64,000 nucleotides of DNA from Streptomyces qaidamensis (lineage in GTDB: Bacteria; Actinomycetota; Actinomycetes; Streptomycetales; Streptomycetaceae): positions 1,054,001 through 1,118,000 of the forward strand of contig NZ_CP015098.1 of NCBI RefSeq assembly GCF_001611795.1, given 5' to 3'. Position 1 is the stretch's first letter; the number at the start of each line of letters is the position of its first letter. Below are positions 50,015-58,843 of this stretch, in pieces. The position numbers and the translations under genes are program-made. The notes under the pieces are model-generated. The model saw nothing but the letters and a program-made list of their open reading frames with translations. It made no database searches and had not been told where the DNA came from.

Positions 50015-50578
50015 ATGAGCACCCCGGAACGGCTGATCGAGTCCACCCGCGAACTGCTGTGGGAGCGTGGCTACGTGGGCACCAGCCCCAAGGCGATCCT
50101 GGAACGCGCGGACGCCGGGCAGGGCAGCATGTACCACCACTTCAAGGGCAAGCCCGATCTCGCACTGGCCGCGATCCGCCGGACCGCAGAGGAGATGCGC
50201 GCCATCGCCGCGGGAGTACTCGACGGCCCGGGCACGCCGTACGAGCGCATCGAGGCGTATCTGCGGCGCGAGCGGGAGGTGCTCCGGGGCTGCCCGGTCG
50301 GCCGGCTGACGATGGATCCGGACGTCGTCGCGAGCGCCGAGCTGCGCGCGCCGGTCGACGAGACGCTCGACTGGCTGCGCGGGCGGATCGCCGGGATCGT
50401 CGAGGAAGGCAAGGCGCAGGGCCAGTTCGCGCCCGGACTGGACGGCGGCGAGATCGCGGCGGCGGTCGTCGCGACCGTCCAGGGCGGTTACGTCCTCGCC
50501 CGCGCCTCCGGCTCCTCCGCCGCGTTCGACGCGGGGGTCCGGGGGCTCCTCTCCCTGCTGGCACCCCGGACTTCCTGA
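50015..50578 (+). CDS. TetR-family transcriptional regulator
   Basis: A 187-residue repressor. The N-terminal helix-turn-helix is LIESTRELLWERGYVGTSPKAILERADAGQGSMYHHF in outline (residues 6-42), with the canonical MYHHFKGK. The C-terminal ligand domain (TetR_C-like, containing LRGCPVGRLTMD) resembles the group associated with quinone- or aldehyde-responsive regulators. An inverted repeat overlaps its promoter. It is 9 bp upstream of the DUF4865 gene, so the regulator, DUF4865 and phosphotriesterase-like genes form one autoregulated operon. Confidence 0.92.
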   Translation: MSTPERLIESTRELLWERGYVGTSPKAILERADAGQGSMYHHFKGKPDLALAAIRRTAEEMRAIAAGVLDGPGTPYERIEAYLRREREVLRGCPVGRLTMDPDVVASAELRAPVDETLDWLRGRIAGIVEEGKAQGQFAPGLDGGEIAAAVVATVQGGYVLARASGSSAAFDAGVRGLLSLLAPRTS

Positions 50579-50587
50579 GGAGACTCC

Positions 50588-51175
50588 TTGCACGCCATGC
50601 AGTACGAGCTCACCCTGCCCGCCGGCTACGACATGGGCCTCATCCGCGACCGCGTCGCCCGCCGGGGGCACCTGCTCGACGACTGGGACGGGCTCGGCCT
50701 CAAGGCCTACCTGATACGCGAGCGCGGCCTGCTCGGCTCACGGGTCGACCAGTACGCGCCCTTCTACCTCTGGAACACCGTGCACGGCATGAACGCCTTC
50801 CTGTGGGGCGGCGGGTTCCAGGGGGTCAGTGACGACTTCGGGCGGCCGTCCGTGCGGCAGTGGACGGGGCTCGCATACGAGGAAGGGGGCGGCTCGCACC
50901 CGCGGTTCGCGGTACGGCGGCGCCAACCGGTGCCGGACGGCGGGCCGTTGGCCGACGCCGCGGCGGACGCGGTGGACGAGGCCCGGCGGCTGGCCGTGGA
51001 GGACGGGGCCGTGCTCGCCGCCGCGGCCGTCGACACGAGCCGCTGGGAGCTGGTGCACTTCTCCCTCTGGGAGCGCTGGGATCATGACACGCCCCAGGCC
51101 GACGGCGAGGTGTTCGAGGTACTGCACCTGTCCGCGCCGGGCCGGGACCGGCTGCCCCGGGGACGCCGGTGGTGA
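50588..51175 (+). CDS. DUF4865 family protein
   Basis: A 195-residue protein with the DUF4865 outline: MQYELTLPAGYDMGLIRDRV, then a ferredoxin-like beta-alpha fold with GLGLKAYLIRERG, YAPFYLWNTVHGMNAFLWGGGFQG and SDDFGRPSVRQWTG. The TTG at 50588 is five bases after GGAG, while an ATG at 50597 is too far from it, so the TTG is preferred. It overlaps the next gene by 4 bp. Members occur in small TetR-controlled operons; function is unknown. Confidence 0.88.
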   Translation: MHAMQYELTLPAGYDMGLIRDRVARRGHLLDDWDGLGLKAYLIRERGLLGSRVDQYAPFYLWNTVHGMNAFLWGGGFQGVSDDFGRPSVRQWTGLAYEEGGGSHPRFAVRRRQPVPDGGPLADAAADAVDEARRLAVEDGAVLAAAAVDTSRWELVHFSLWERWDHDTPQADGEVFEVLHLSAPGRDRLPRGRRW

Positions 51176-52080
51176 GCGCGGTCCGCACGGTGCTGGGGGA
51201 CGTGTCCCCCGCAGAGCTGGGTGTGTGCGACGCCCACGACCACCTGTTCTTCGGCAGTCCCCGGCTGCCCGGCCAGGAGCTGCGCAGCGTGGCGGCGGCG
51301 CGGGCGGAGCTGGTGGCGTTCCGGGAGCACGGCGGTGGGACCGTCGTGCAGTGGACGCCGTACGGGCTCGGGCGGCGGGCCGCCGATCTGCCACCGCTCT
51401 CCCGGGAGACGGGTGTGCACGTGGTGGCCGCGACCGGCCTGCACCAGGCCGTGCACTACGACGAGGACACGCTCGCCGGGCTGCGGAGCCGGCTCGCCGA
51501 GGTCTTCGTCTGTGAACTCACCGAGGGCATCGGGACATCGGGGGTGCGGGCGGGGCTCGTCAAGGTCGCGGGCGGCTTCCACACCCTGGACGCGCACGCC
51601 CGCTGGACCATGACGGCGGCGGCCGAGGCGCAGCACGCCACGGGCGCGGCGATCGCCGTGCACCTGGAGCTGGGGACCGGGGCGCTGGACGTACTGGACC
51701 TGCTGTGCGGGGAGTTGGGGGTGCCGCCGCACCGGGTGGTGCTCGGGCACCTCAACCGCTCCCCCGACCTCGTGGTCCACCGGCAGGCGGCCGAGTCCGG
51801 CTGCTATCTGGCCTTCGACGGGCCGTCACTCGCCCACCACGCCACGGACTGGCGGATGCCGGACGCCGTACGGTCCCTGGCCGACGCCGGGTTCGGCGAC
51901 CGGCTGCTGCTGGGCGCGGACACCACGACGGCCGCCGCCCGCTCGGTGGACGGCGGCCCCGGGATGCCCTACCTGCTGCGCCGGGTGCGGCCCCGGCTCG
52001 TGCACGCCGTGGGCGAGGAGCTGGTGAGGCGCATCCTCACGGAGAATCCGGGACGGGCGTTCGGGGCCGAGTGGCCCTGA
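51172..52080 (+). CDS. phosphotriesterase-like amidohydrolase
   Basis: A 302-residue TIM-barrel metal hydrolase of the phosphotriesterase family (lactonases, organophosphate hydrolases). Metal ligands are seen in order: HxH in DAHDHLF, the carbamylatable Lys in AGLVKVAGGF, His in AVHLELG, His in VLGHLNRSP, and the final Asp in LLLGADT. The GTG at 51172 overlaps the DUF4865 stop (GTGA). Its co-transcription with a TetR regulator suggests an inducible hydrolase for a small lactone or ester. Confidence 0.9.
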   Translation: MSAVRTVLGDVSPAELGVCDAHDHLFFGSPRLPGQELRSVAAARAELVAFREHGGGTVVQWTPYGLGRRAADLPPLSRETGVHVVAATGLHQAVHYDEDTLAGLRSRLAEVFVCELTEGIGTSGVRAGLVKVAGGFHTLDAHARWTMTAAAEAQHATGAAIAVHLELGTGALDVLDLLCGELGVPPHRVVLGHLNRSPDLVVHRQAAESGCYLAFDGPSLAHHATDWRMPDAVRSLADAGFGDRLLLGADTTTAAARSVDGGPGMPYLLRRVRPRLVHAVGEELVRRILTENPGRAFGAEWP

Positions 52081-52098
52081 CCCGCCTGGTCCCCTGCC

Positions 52099-52521
52099 TC
52101 AGCCGCCGGCCTGGTCGCTGTCCTTCATCGAACCCCAGCCGTGCCAGCGGTCGACCTCGATCCGGGCGCTCACCCGGGGGCGGACGCGGTCGGGGTACGG
52201 CTTGCCGGTGTAGTGGCGGGCGAGGAGGTCGATGTCGGCCAGGTCCTCGTCGGCGTACATCTCGCTCACGCGGCCGATGAGGGTGACGTGGGTGTACCAG
52301 TCGTCGGCGGCGAGGACGGTGAGGGTGACGCGCGGGTCGCGGCGCAGATGCTTCAGACGTACCCGGCCCTCGTCGAGGTTGACCAGGACCCGGCCGTCCT
52401 GCCACGCGTACCAGGTGGCGGTGGAGACCGGTGCGCCGTCAGAGCGCAGCGTGGCCATGACGCACGGGTTGGGCCGGCTCAGCAGCGCCTCGGCCTCGGG
52501 CGGCAGCGGCGGCTTGGACAT
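52099..52521 (-). CDS. PPOX-class F420/FMN-dependent oxidoreductase
   Basis: A 140-residue split-barrel protein of the pyridoxamine-phosphate-oxidase-like class: CVMATLRSDGAPVSTATWYAW in the first strands and VLVNLDEGRVRLKHLRRDPRVTL typical of F420- or FMN-binding members. Cofactor choice (F420 versus FMN) is not certain by eye. The ATG at 52521 is 11 bp downstream of the stop of the preceding minus-strand gene, so the two are probably co-transcribed. Confidence 0.87.
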   Translation of the reverse strand: MSKPPLPPEAEALLSRPNPCVMATLRSDGAPVSTATWYAWQDGRVLVNLDEGRVRLKHLRRDPRVTLTVLAADDWYTHVTLIGRVSEMYADEDLADIDLLARHYTGKPYPDRVRPRVSARIEVDRWHGWGSMKDSDQAGG

Positions 52522-52532
52522 GAGGGAACCTC

Positions 52533-53423
52533 CTAGGAGTCGGTCTTCCCGTCGAAGCTGGCGAAGTAGGCGGCGGCCATGTCCTCGTCGGCGTGACCCT
52601 GTGCGGCCGCACGCTCCATGCGGGCGGCGGCGGCTTCGGCGACGTCCAGCCGGACGCCGTTGTCGGCGCCGGCCTGGACGATCAGCCGGGCGTCCTTGGC
52701 GGCGGTGCTCACAGCGAACTGGGGCGGTGTGAGCTTGCCTTCGAGAACGAGATCCGACTTGGCGCGCAGATAACCCATGTCGAGCGGGCCGCCGGCGACG
52801 AGGTCGAAGAAGCCATGCGGGTCGACGCCGAGGGCCTTCGACAGGGCGAGGGCCTCCCCGGCGGCGGCCGTGACGGCGAGGACCCAGCTGTTGGCGACGA
52901 GCTTGAGGCGGGTGGCCCCGCCCTCCGCTCCGTCCTCGCCGGACCAGACGGTACGGGCGCCGACCGCCTCGAAGACGGGCGTCACCTTCTCGCGCCCCTC
53001 GACGGGGCCGGCCGCGAGCACCGTCAGCTGCCCGGCCTCGGCGGGCTGGCGGGTGCCCAGGACGGGGGCGTCGTAGAAGACCAGGCCGTGCTCGCGGGCG
53101 AATGCGGCCAGCTCGGCGATACCGTCGAGGCCCGCGGTGGTGGACTGCGCCCAGGCCGTGCCGGGGCGCAGGGCGGGGGCGGCCTGGCGCATCGTGTCCA
53201 GGGCGACGGGGCCGTCGTGGAGCATGGTCAGGACGACGTCGGCGTCCTGCACCGCCTGCGCGGGGCTGTCGGCGATCCGCACGCTCTCGGCGGCCAGCGG
53301 CTCGGCCTTGGCCCGGGTGCGGTTCCAGGCGTGGACCGTGTGACCGGCCCGGGCGAGGTTGCGGGCCATCGCGGCACCCATGATGCCGGTGCCCAGGACG
53401 CTCACGGTGAGCTTGTGGGTCAT
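52533..53423 (-). CDS. 3-hydroxyisobutyrate dehydrogenase-like oxidoreductase
   Basis: A 296-residue beta-hydroxyacid dehydrogenase. The Rossmann motif is VLGTGIMGAAMARNLA (residues 8-23), NRT follows strand 2 and favours NADP, and the family Lys is in ATRLKLVANSW (about residue 165). The substrate loop is APVLGTRQPAEAGQL rather than the strict DAPVSGG, so the exact hydroxyacid or imine substrate is uncertain (imine reductases are related). The ATG at 53423 has a GAGGAAG ribosome binding site. Confidence 0.9.
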   Translation of the reverse strand: MTHKLTVSVLGTGIMGAAMARNLARAGHTVHAWNRTRAKAEPLAAESVRIADSPAQAVQDADVVLTMLHDGPVALDTMRQAAPALRPGTAWAQSTTAGLDGIAELAAFAREHGLVFYDAPVLGTRQPAEAGQLTVLAAGPVEGREKVTPVFEAVGARTVWSGEDGAEGGATRLKLVANSWVLAVTAAAGEALALSKALGVDPHGFFDLVAGGPLDMGYLRAKSDLVLEGKLTPPQFAVSTAAKDARLIVQAGADNGVRLDVAEAAAARMERAAAQGHADEDMAAAYFASFDGKTDS

Positions 53424-53557
53424 TGCGTCAACTTCCTCGGTGGTGCGTTTCGCGGGCGGACTGCCCGCGCCCCAGCCTGCCCGCTCAGCGGCGCGCCTGC
53501 CCGGAAGCGGCGCGCTCAAGCCTGATACCGGTGGGGTCGGTCTCGCGGGAGGCCGGG

Positions 53558-54805
53558 TCAGCCCCGCGCGGTCAGTGCTCCCAGCGGATCGTCCAGCACC
53601 GGCTGCCACGCCAGTTCCGCCGCGCCGACCAGGCTGTTGTGGTCGAGGGTGCAGGGCAGGATGGGGACGCCGCCGCTCTGGCCCCACAGGCTGCGGTCGG
53701 CGACGACCGCGCGCAGACGGGCGGGGTCGGCGTCGAGGAGGGTGCGGTGGAGGCCGCCGAGGATGATGCGGTCCGGGTTGAGGATGTTGACCAGGCCCGC
53801 GAGGCCGAGGCCGAGGCGGTCGACGATGGCCTCGGCGGCGGTGCGGACGGCCGGGTCGTCGTAGTGGTGGCGGATCAGGTCGATGGACTGCTGGAGCAGG
53901 GAGACCTCGGGTCCCGGTTCGCGTCCGGCCTCGGTGAGGAAGGCCAGCGGGTCGGTCTCCACGTCGAGGCAGCCGCGGCTGCCGCAGTGGCAGGGGCGGC
54001 CCTCGGGGTGCACGGTGAGGTGCCCGACCTCCAGCGCGAGGCCCGAACTGCCCCGGTGCAGGCGGCCGTCGAGGACGAGCGCGCCGCCGACACCGCGGTG
54101 GCCGGTGGCCACGCAGAGCAGGTCCCGGGCGCCTCGGCCGGCGCCGTGCCGGTGCTCGGCCAGCGCGGCGAGGTTGACGTCGTTCGCGGCGAACGCGGGC
54201 CCGTCGATGCCGGCCGCGCGCACCTGCTCGGCGAAGATGTCCCGCACGGGCGCGCCGGCGGGCCAGGCCAGGTGGAGAGGGTTCAGTGCCAGACCTTCGG
54301 GTTCGGCGACGGCGGAGGGGACGGCGAGGCCCGCGCCCACGCACCGGAGCCCGGTCTCGCGCAGCAGCTCGGCGCCGGCCGTGACGACGGAGGCGAGCAC
54401 CTTGGCCGGGTCGGCGTCGACGACCTCGCAGCCGGGCGCGGTGGCGACGATCCGGCCGCCCAGTCCGACCAGCGCCGCCCGGAAGCCGTCGGCGTGCACC
54501 TGCGCGGCGAGCGCGACGGGGCCGTCGTCGGCGACGGCCAGTTTGTGGGAGGGCCTGCCCTGCGATCCGGCCGCGGCGCCGGGCCGGGCGTCGACGCGGA
54601 TCAGCCCGAGTGCTTCCAGCTCGGCGGCGACCGCGCCAGCCGTCGCACGCGTCACCCCGAGCTCGGCGGTGAGCACGGCCCGGGTCGGCGCGCGTCCGGT
54701 GTGGACGAGCTCCAGCGCGGGTCCGAGCGCTGCGCGCCCCCGGTCCAGCCGCGTCCTCGAGGTGCTCCCGTCCCCCGCGTGCCGGGGGTCCGCCTTCCCG
54801 CTCAT
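53558..54805 (-). CDS. ROK-family transcriptional repressor
   Basis: A 415-residue ROK protein. The N-terminal winged helix contains RAVLTAELGVTRATAGAVAAEL. The ROK kinase-like fold carries the zinc site CHCGSRGCLD (about residue 280) and the HLTVHPEG signature before it. ATP-binding glycines are only partly kept, as expected for a repressor rather than a sugar kinase. The ATG at 54805 has a GGGAG site. No sugar transport operon is adjacent. Confidence 0.92.
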   Translation of the reverse strand: MSGKADPRHAGDGSTSRTRLDRGRAALGPALELVHTGRAPTRAVLTAELGVTRATAGAVAAELEALGLIRVDARPGAAAGSQGRPSHKLAVADDGPVALAAQVHADGFRAALVGLGGRIVATAPGCEVVDADPAKVLASVVTAGAELLRETGLRCVGAGLAVPSAVAEPEGLALNPLHLAWPAGAPVRDIFAEQVRAAGIDGPAFAANDVNLAALAEHRHGAGRGARDLLCVATGHRGVGGALVLDGRLHRGSSGLALEVGHLTVHPEGRPCHCGSRGCLDVETDPLAFLTEAGREPGPEVSLLQQSIDLIRHHYDDPAVRTAAEAIVDRLGLGLAGLVNILNPDRIILGGLHRTLLDADPARLRAVVADRSLWGQSGGVPILPCTLDHNSLVGAAELAWQPVLDDPLGALTARG

Positions 54806-54858
54806 GAGGGCGAGTCTCCCATGATCCGCCGGGAGGGGCCGAGTCTGCCCGCCGGGCG

Positions 54859-55542
54859 TCACGGAGCGGCGGGGCCCCGCTCGGCGGGGTGCCGGAAGCC
54901 GCTGACCCGGAGCGTGATGTTGAGACGTCCCGTCAGGCCGAGCCCGGGCGGTGCCGTGCCCGCGTGGACGCGGGGGACTCCGTGGTAGGCCAGTCGGGAC
55001 GGGCCGCCGAAGACGAACAGGTCGCCGCTGCGCAGCTCGACGTCGGTGTAGGGCCGGGTGCGCGTCCGGGTGTTGCCGAAGCGGAAGACGCAGGTGTCGC
55101 CGAGGCTCAGCGACACCACCGGTGCGTCGGACTTCTCGTCGCTGTCGCGGTGCATACCCATGCGGGCGTCGGCGTCGTAGAAGTTGATCAGGGCGATGTC
55201 GTAGTCCGGCGCGGGTCCTGCGAGGGTGTCGCGGACCGCCCGGCGGCCCAGTTCGCCGAGCCGTCGCGGGAACGGTTTCACCGGCGCGCCGTCCCCGTCG
55301 GCGACCGTGCGGGCGTAGGCGTACGGGTACCAGTGCCAGCCCAGGCACACCTGGCGGGCGGTCATGGTGCCGCCGCCGGGGGTGCGGACCGTGCGCAGGC
55401 CGGCGGGGGGCCGGGCCCACTCGCGGCAGGCGTCGAGCAGTTCCCGCTGGTGTTCCGCGTCCAGCCAGCCGGGCAGGTGGACCGCGCTGGGCGCGATCTG
55501 CGCTCGCGGCCTGGGGAACAGCTCGGCGTCCATGCCCTCCAT
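54859..55542 (-). CDS. AlkB-like Fe(II)/2-oxoglutarate DNA dealkylase
   Basis: A 227-residue dioxygenase of the AlkB family, which oxidatively removes alkyl groups from N1-adenine and N3-cytosine. The iron ligands HxD are in MGMHRDSDEKSD and the distal His is in AYHGVPRV. The 2-oxoglutarate-binding Arg is in RLNITLRVSG. ALINFYDADARMGMH is the classic AlkB stretch. The ATG at 55542 is listed; an internal ATG at 55533 is equally possible, since neither has an ideal ribosome binding site. It is divergent from the methyltransferase gene, with 47 bp between starts. Confidence 0.92.
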   Translation of the reverse strand: MEGMDAELFPRPRAQIAPSAVHLPGWLDAEHQRELLDACREWARPPAGLRTVRTPGGGTMTARQVCLGWHWYPYAYARTVADGDGAPVKPFPRRLGELGRRAVRDTLAGPAPDYDIALINFYDADARMGMHRDSDEKSDAPVVSLSLGDTCVFRFGNTRTRTRPYTDVELRSGDLFVFGGPSRLAYHGVPRVHAGTAPPGLGLTGRLNITLRVSGFRHPAERGPAAP

Positions 55543-55589
55543 GGTGCCCGACAGGCCTTGAGCTGCGGCTCGGCTAGCCTGGTCGCACG

Positions 55590-56732
55590 ATGAACGACCG
55601 TATGACGACGCCGTGGGGCGAGCCGGCGCTGACCCGATTCCCCGAGGACCCGCGCGACAGGCTGCGCGCCTGGGACGCCTCGGACGAGTACCTGCTGAGG
55701 CACCTGGCCGCGGAGCGGGTGCCGCTGGACGGCACGGTCGTGGTCGTCGGGGACCGGTGGGGCGCGCTGGTCACGGCGCTCGCGGCGCACCGGCCGGTGC
55801 AGATCAGCGACTCCTTCCTCGCGCAGGAGGCGACCCGCGCCAACCTCGCGCGGGCGGGTGCCGAGCCGGGTGCGGTGCGGCTGCTCACCACGCAGGACCC
55901 GCCGCCGGAGCGGATCGACGTGCTGCTGGTGCGGGTGCCGAAGAGCCTGGCGCTGCTGGAGGATCAGTTGCTGCGGCTTGCGCCTGCCGTGCACACGGGG
56001 ACCGTCGTCCTGGGGACGGGCATGGTGAAGGAGATCCACACCTCGACGCTGCAGTTGTTCGAGCGGATCCTCGGCCCGACCCGCACCTCGCTCGCCGAGA
56101 AGAAGGCCCGCCTGGTCTTCTGCACGCCGGATCCGGTGCTGGAGCGGCCCGCCAGCCCGTGGCCGTACGTCTACACGCTGCCGGACGGCATCGGCCCCGC
56201 CGCGCGAGGCACCGTCGTCAATCACGCGGGGGTCTTCTGCGCCGACCGGCTCGACATCGGGACGCGGTTCTTCCTCGGACATCTGCCGCAGGGACGGGGC
56301 CGCCGGGTGGTGGACCTGGGGTGCGGCAACGGCGTGGTGGGGACGTCGGTGGCACTGGCCGACCCGGACGCCGAGGTGCTGTTCGTGGACGAGTCGTTCC
56401 AGGCCGTGGCCTCGGCGGAGGCGACGTACAAGGCCAACGGCGCGCCGGGGCATGCCGAGTTCCGGGTCGGGGACGGTCTGGCGGGCGTGCCGTCCGGCAG
56501 TGTCGATCTGGTGCTCAGCAACCCGCCGTTCCACTCCCACCAGGCGACGACGGACGCCACGGCCTGGCGGATGTTCACCGGGGCGCGGCGCACACTGCGG
56601 CCGGGCGGGGAGCTGTGGGTGGTGGGCAACCGGCATCTGGGCTACCACGTCAAGCTGCGCAAGTTGTTCGGCAACAGCCGGCTCGTCGCGAGCGATCCGA
56701 AGTTCGTGGTGCTGAAGGCCGTCAAGCGGTAG
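55590..56732 (+). CDS. RlmG/RsmC-like 23S/16S rRNA guanine methyltransferase
   Basis: A 380-residue SAM-dependent methyltransferase with the duplicated domain arrangement of RsmC/RlmG: a degenerate N-terminal methyltransferase-like domain and a catalytic C-terminal one. The latter shows VVDLGCGNGVVGTSVA (motif I, about residue 237) and LVLSNPPFHSH, the NPPF motif of N2-guanine methylation. RlmG specificity is inferred from layout. Its last 11 bp overlap the 3' end of the convergent aldolase gene. Confidence 0.87.
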   Translation: MNDRMTTPWGEPALTRFPEDPRDRLRAWDASDEYLLRHLAAERVPLDGTVVVVGDRWGALVTALAAHRPVQISDSFLAQEATRANLARAGAEPGAVRLLTTQDPPPERIDVLLVRVPKSLALLEDQLLRLAPAVHTGTVVLGTGMVKEIHTSTLQLFERILGPTRTSLAEKKARLVFCTPDPVLERPASPWPYVYTLPDGIGPAARGTVVNHAGVFCADRLDIGTRFFLGHLPQGRGRRVVDLGCGNGVVGTSVALADPDAEVLFVDESFQAVASAEATYKANGAPGHAEFRVGDGLAGVPSGSVDLVLSNPPFHSHQATTDATAWRMFTGARRTLRPGGELWVVGNRHLGYHVKLRKLFGNSRLVASDPKFVVLKAVKR

Positions 56733-57582
56733 CGGAGCCCAGGGTCTGGAGGGTCTTGGCGACGGTCCGGGTCATCGCCTCCCGGGCGAGGGTCAGGTAG
56801 CCGCGCGGGTCGACCGCCTCGGGGCGTTCGGTGAGGAAGTCCCGGATCGCTCCGGTCAGTGCGATGTTCAGGGCCGTGCCGATGTTGACCTTGGTGATGC
56901 CTCCGGCGACGGCCGCCCTGAGTTCGTCGTCCGGGACGCCGGAGGAGCCGTGCAGGACGAGCGGGATGTCCAGCGCGGCCGACAGGCGTTTGAGCAGGGC
57001 GTGGTCGAGGGCCGCCGTGCGGGTGGTCATGGCGTGGGAGCTGCCGATGGCGACGGCCAGGGCGTCCACGCCCGAGTCCGCGACGAAGGCCCGCGCCTCG
57101 TCGGGGTCGGTGCGGGCGCCAGGGGCGTGCGCGTCCAGCGGGGGTCTGCCGTTCTTGCCGCCGATCTGGCCCAACTCCGCCTCGATCCAGAGCCCTTGGG
57201 CGTGTGCCCAGTCGACCGCCGCCCGGGTCGCGGTGAGGTTCTCGGCGTAGGGCAGGCGGGCCGCGTCGTACATCACGGAGCTGAAGCCGGCGTCCGCGGC
57301 CCGGCGCAGCAGGGCGTCGCTCTGTACGTGGTCGAGGTGCAACGCGACCGGCACGGCGGCACGTTCGGCCACGGCGACGGCCGCGCGGGCGAGCGGGAGC
57401 AGCTGTCCGGCGCGGAACTTCACCGCGTTCTCGCTGACCTGGAGGACGACGGGGGCGCACGCCGACTCGGCGCCCGCGACGACGGCCTCGACGTGCTCCA
57501 GGGTGATGACGTTGAAGGAGGCGACGGCCGAGCCGGCCGCGGCGGCGCGGGTGACGAGGTCGCCGGTGGTGGTCAGAGGCAC
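56722..57582 (-). CDS. class II fructose/tagatose-bisphosphate aldolase
   Basis: A 286-residue zinc aldolase. The FBA-II signature with the first zinc His is VALHLDHVQSD (about residue 83), SVMYDAARLPYAENL follows, and the further metal ligands are in IGSSHAM and LVLHGSSGVPDDEL. NIGTALN forms the phosphate loop. Divergences from typical FbaA and the aga-like neighbours suggest tagatose-1,6-bisphosphate or a related amino-sugar product as substrate. The start is a GTG behind AGGAG. It lies 261 bp downstream of the SIS-domain gene on the same strand. Confidence 0.9.
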   Translation of the reverse strand: MPLTTTGDLVTRAAAAGSAVASFNVITLEHVEAVVAGAESACAPVVLQVSENAVKFRAGQLLPLARAAVAVAERAAVPVALHLDHVQSDALLRRAADAGFSSVMYDAARLPYAENLTATRAAVDWAHAQGLWIEAELGQIGGKNGRPPLDAHAPGARTDPDEARAFVADSGVDALAVAIGSSHAMTTRTAALDHALLKRLSAALDIPLVLHGSSGVPDDELRAAVAGGITKVNIGTALNIALTGAIRDFLTERPEAVDPRGYLTLAREAMTRTVAKTLQTLGSATA

Positions 57583-57720
57583 GGAATCTCCTGGGGCCTG
57601 TCGTTCGGATCAGGCCGGCCGAGAGGGACTGCGTCTCCCGGCCGGCCCGAGCGGGGCGTGGTGCGTGCAGGGCGGTGGCGGTCCCTTCCCGTGCGAGCGC
57701 AGCCGGGCGTGCGGGAGCCG

Positions 57721-57801
57721 GCGGCGGACGACGACGCGGGCACCTCGCGGCGGCGGACGACGACGCGGGGCACGCCTCGCAGCGGCGGACGACGACGCGG
57801 G
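57721..57801. repeat. three 20-bp direct repeats in an intergenic region
   Basis: The 20-base core GCGGCGGACGACGACGCGGG occurs perfectly at 57721-57740, 57750-57769 and 57782-57801, with periods of 29 and 32 bp and partly similar spacers (GCAC...CTC). It fills much of the 261-bp gap between the SIS-domain and aldolase genes of the aga-like operon. Confidence 0.93.
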
Positions 57802-57843
57802 GCACGCTTCGCGGCGGCGGCGTGATCCGGACGAGGCCCTGAG

Positions 57844-58725
57844 TCAGGGCGCGAGGATCACCGAGCGCGTGAGGTGGCGCGGGCTGTCGGGGTCCAGTCC
57901 GCGGGACGCGGCGACGGCGACCGCAAGCCGCTGGACGCGGACGAGTTCGGCGAGCGGGTCGAGGCGCCCGGCGATCCACAACGCACCCGTGTCCCGGACC
58001 TGTTCGGCGAGTCCGCCGGGCGCGTCGCCCAGCATCCAGGTCGCCGTGCCCCGGGTGCTCACGCTGATGGGGCCGTGCCGGTACTCCATCGCCGGGTAGG
58101 CCTCCGCCCACGCCAGCGCGGCCTCGCGCATCTTCAGTCCGGCCTCGTCGGCCAGGCCGACGGTCCAGCCGCGCCCGAGGAAGGTGAACTGGCCGCACTC
58201 CACCAGTCCTTCGGGCAGCGGCTCCGTCAGGGCGGTGCGCCCGTCGGTGACGGCCGCGTCGGGGTGGAGGCCGAGGTGGGCGCGGAGCAGGGTGAGGGCC
58301 GTGGTCGCGAACCGGGTCTGGACGACGGAGCGTTCGTCCGCGAAGTCCAGGACGGCGAGGTCCCGGGCGGCCGTCCGCACGGGCGTGTCCGGGTCGGCGG
58401 TGATGGCGGTGGTGCGGGTGGCGTCCTTCAACCGGCCCAGCAGGTCCAGGATCTCGGTCGTGGTGCCGGAGCGGGTGAGGGCGACGACCCGGTCGTAGCG
58501 GCGGCCGTGAGGGAACTCCGAGGCGGCGAAGGCGTCGGTCTCGCCCTGGCCCGCGCCCTCGCGCAGGGCCGCGGCGGCCCGCGCCATGAAGTACGAGGTG
58601 CCGCAGCCGACGATCGCGACCCGCTCTCCCGGAGCGGGCAGCACTTTCGCGTGGTGGGCCGCCTGCGACGCGGCGCGTGCCCAGCACTCGGGCTGGCTGG
58701 TCAGCTCGTCCTCGACATGCGTCAT
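57844..58725 (-). CDS. SIS-domain sugar-phosphate isomerase/deaminase (AgaS-like)
   Basis: A 293-residue protein with two SIS domains, as in AgaS and the GlmS isomerase half. Phosphate-binding Ser/Thr loops are seen in IVGCGTSYFMARAA (about residue 40) and ALTRSGTTTEIL (about residue 85). The second domain has FLGRGWTVGLADEAGLKMREAA, and the catalytic-region MEYRHGPIS follows. AgaS-type enzymes deaminate and isomerise galactosamine-6-phosphate. The ATG at 58725 with GGAGGG is chosen over an upstream in-frame reading. It is divergent from the DeoR repressor gene. Confidence 0.88.
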   Translation of the reverse strand: MTHVEDELTSQPECWARAASQAAHHAKVLPAPGERVAIVGCGTSYFMARAAAALREGAGQGETDAFAASEFPHGRRYDRVVALTRSGTTTEILDLLGRLKDATRTTAITADPDTPVRTAARDLAVLDFADERSVVQTRFATTALTLLRAHLGLHPDAAVTDGRTALTEPLPEGLVECGQFTFLGRGWTVGLADEAGLKMREAALAWAEAYPAMEYRHGPISVSTRGTATWMLGDAPGGLAEQVRDTGALWIAGRLDPLAELVRVQRLAVAVAASRGLDPDSPRHLTRSVILAP

Positions 58726-58843
58726 CCCGCACCCTCCGTTCTGATTGTTCCTGCAAGATAGTGCCAGTATTCGAGCATCATCAAGCATTCGGCGGCTTCG
58801 GTTGCGCTAGGGTCGCCGGGAGATCGAGGACGTGGAGGTGCGG

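Noticed and set aside
57721..57801. A CRISPR-like array
   Set aside because: Only three repeats, with 9-12 bp spacers that are themselves similar, and no cas genes in the window.
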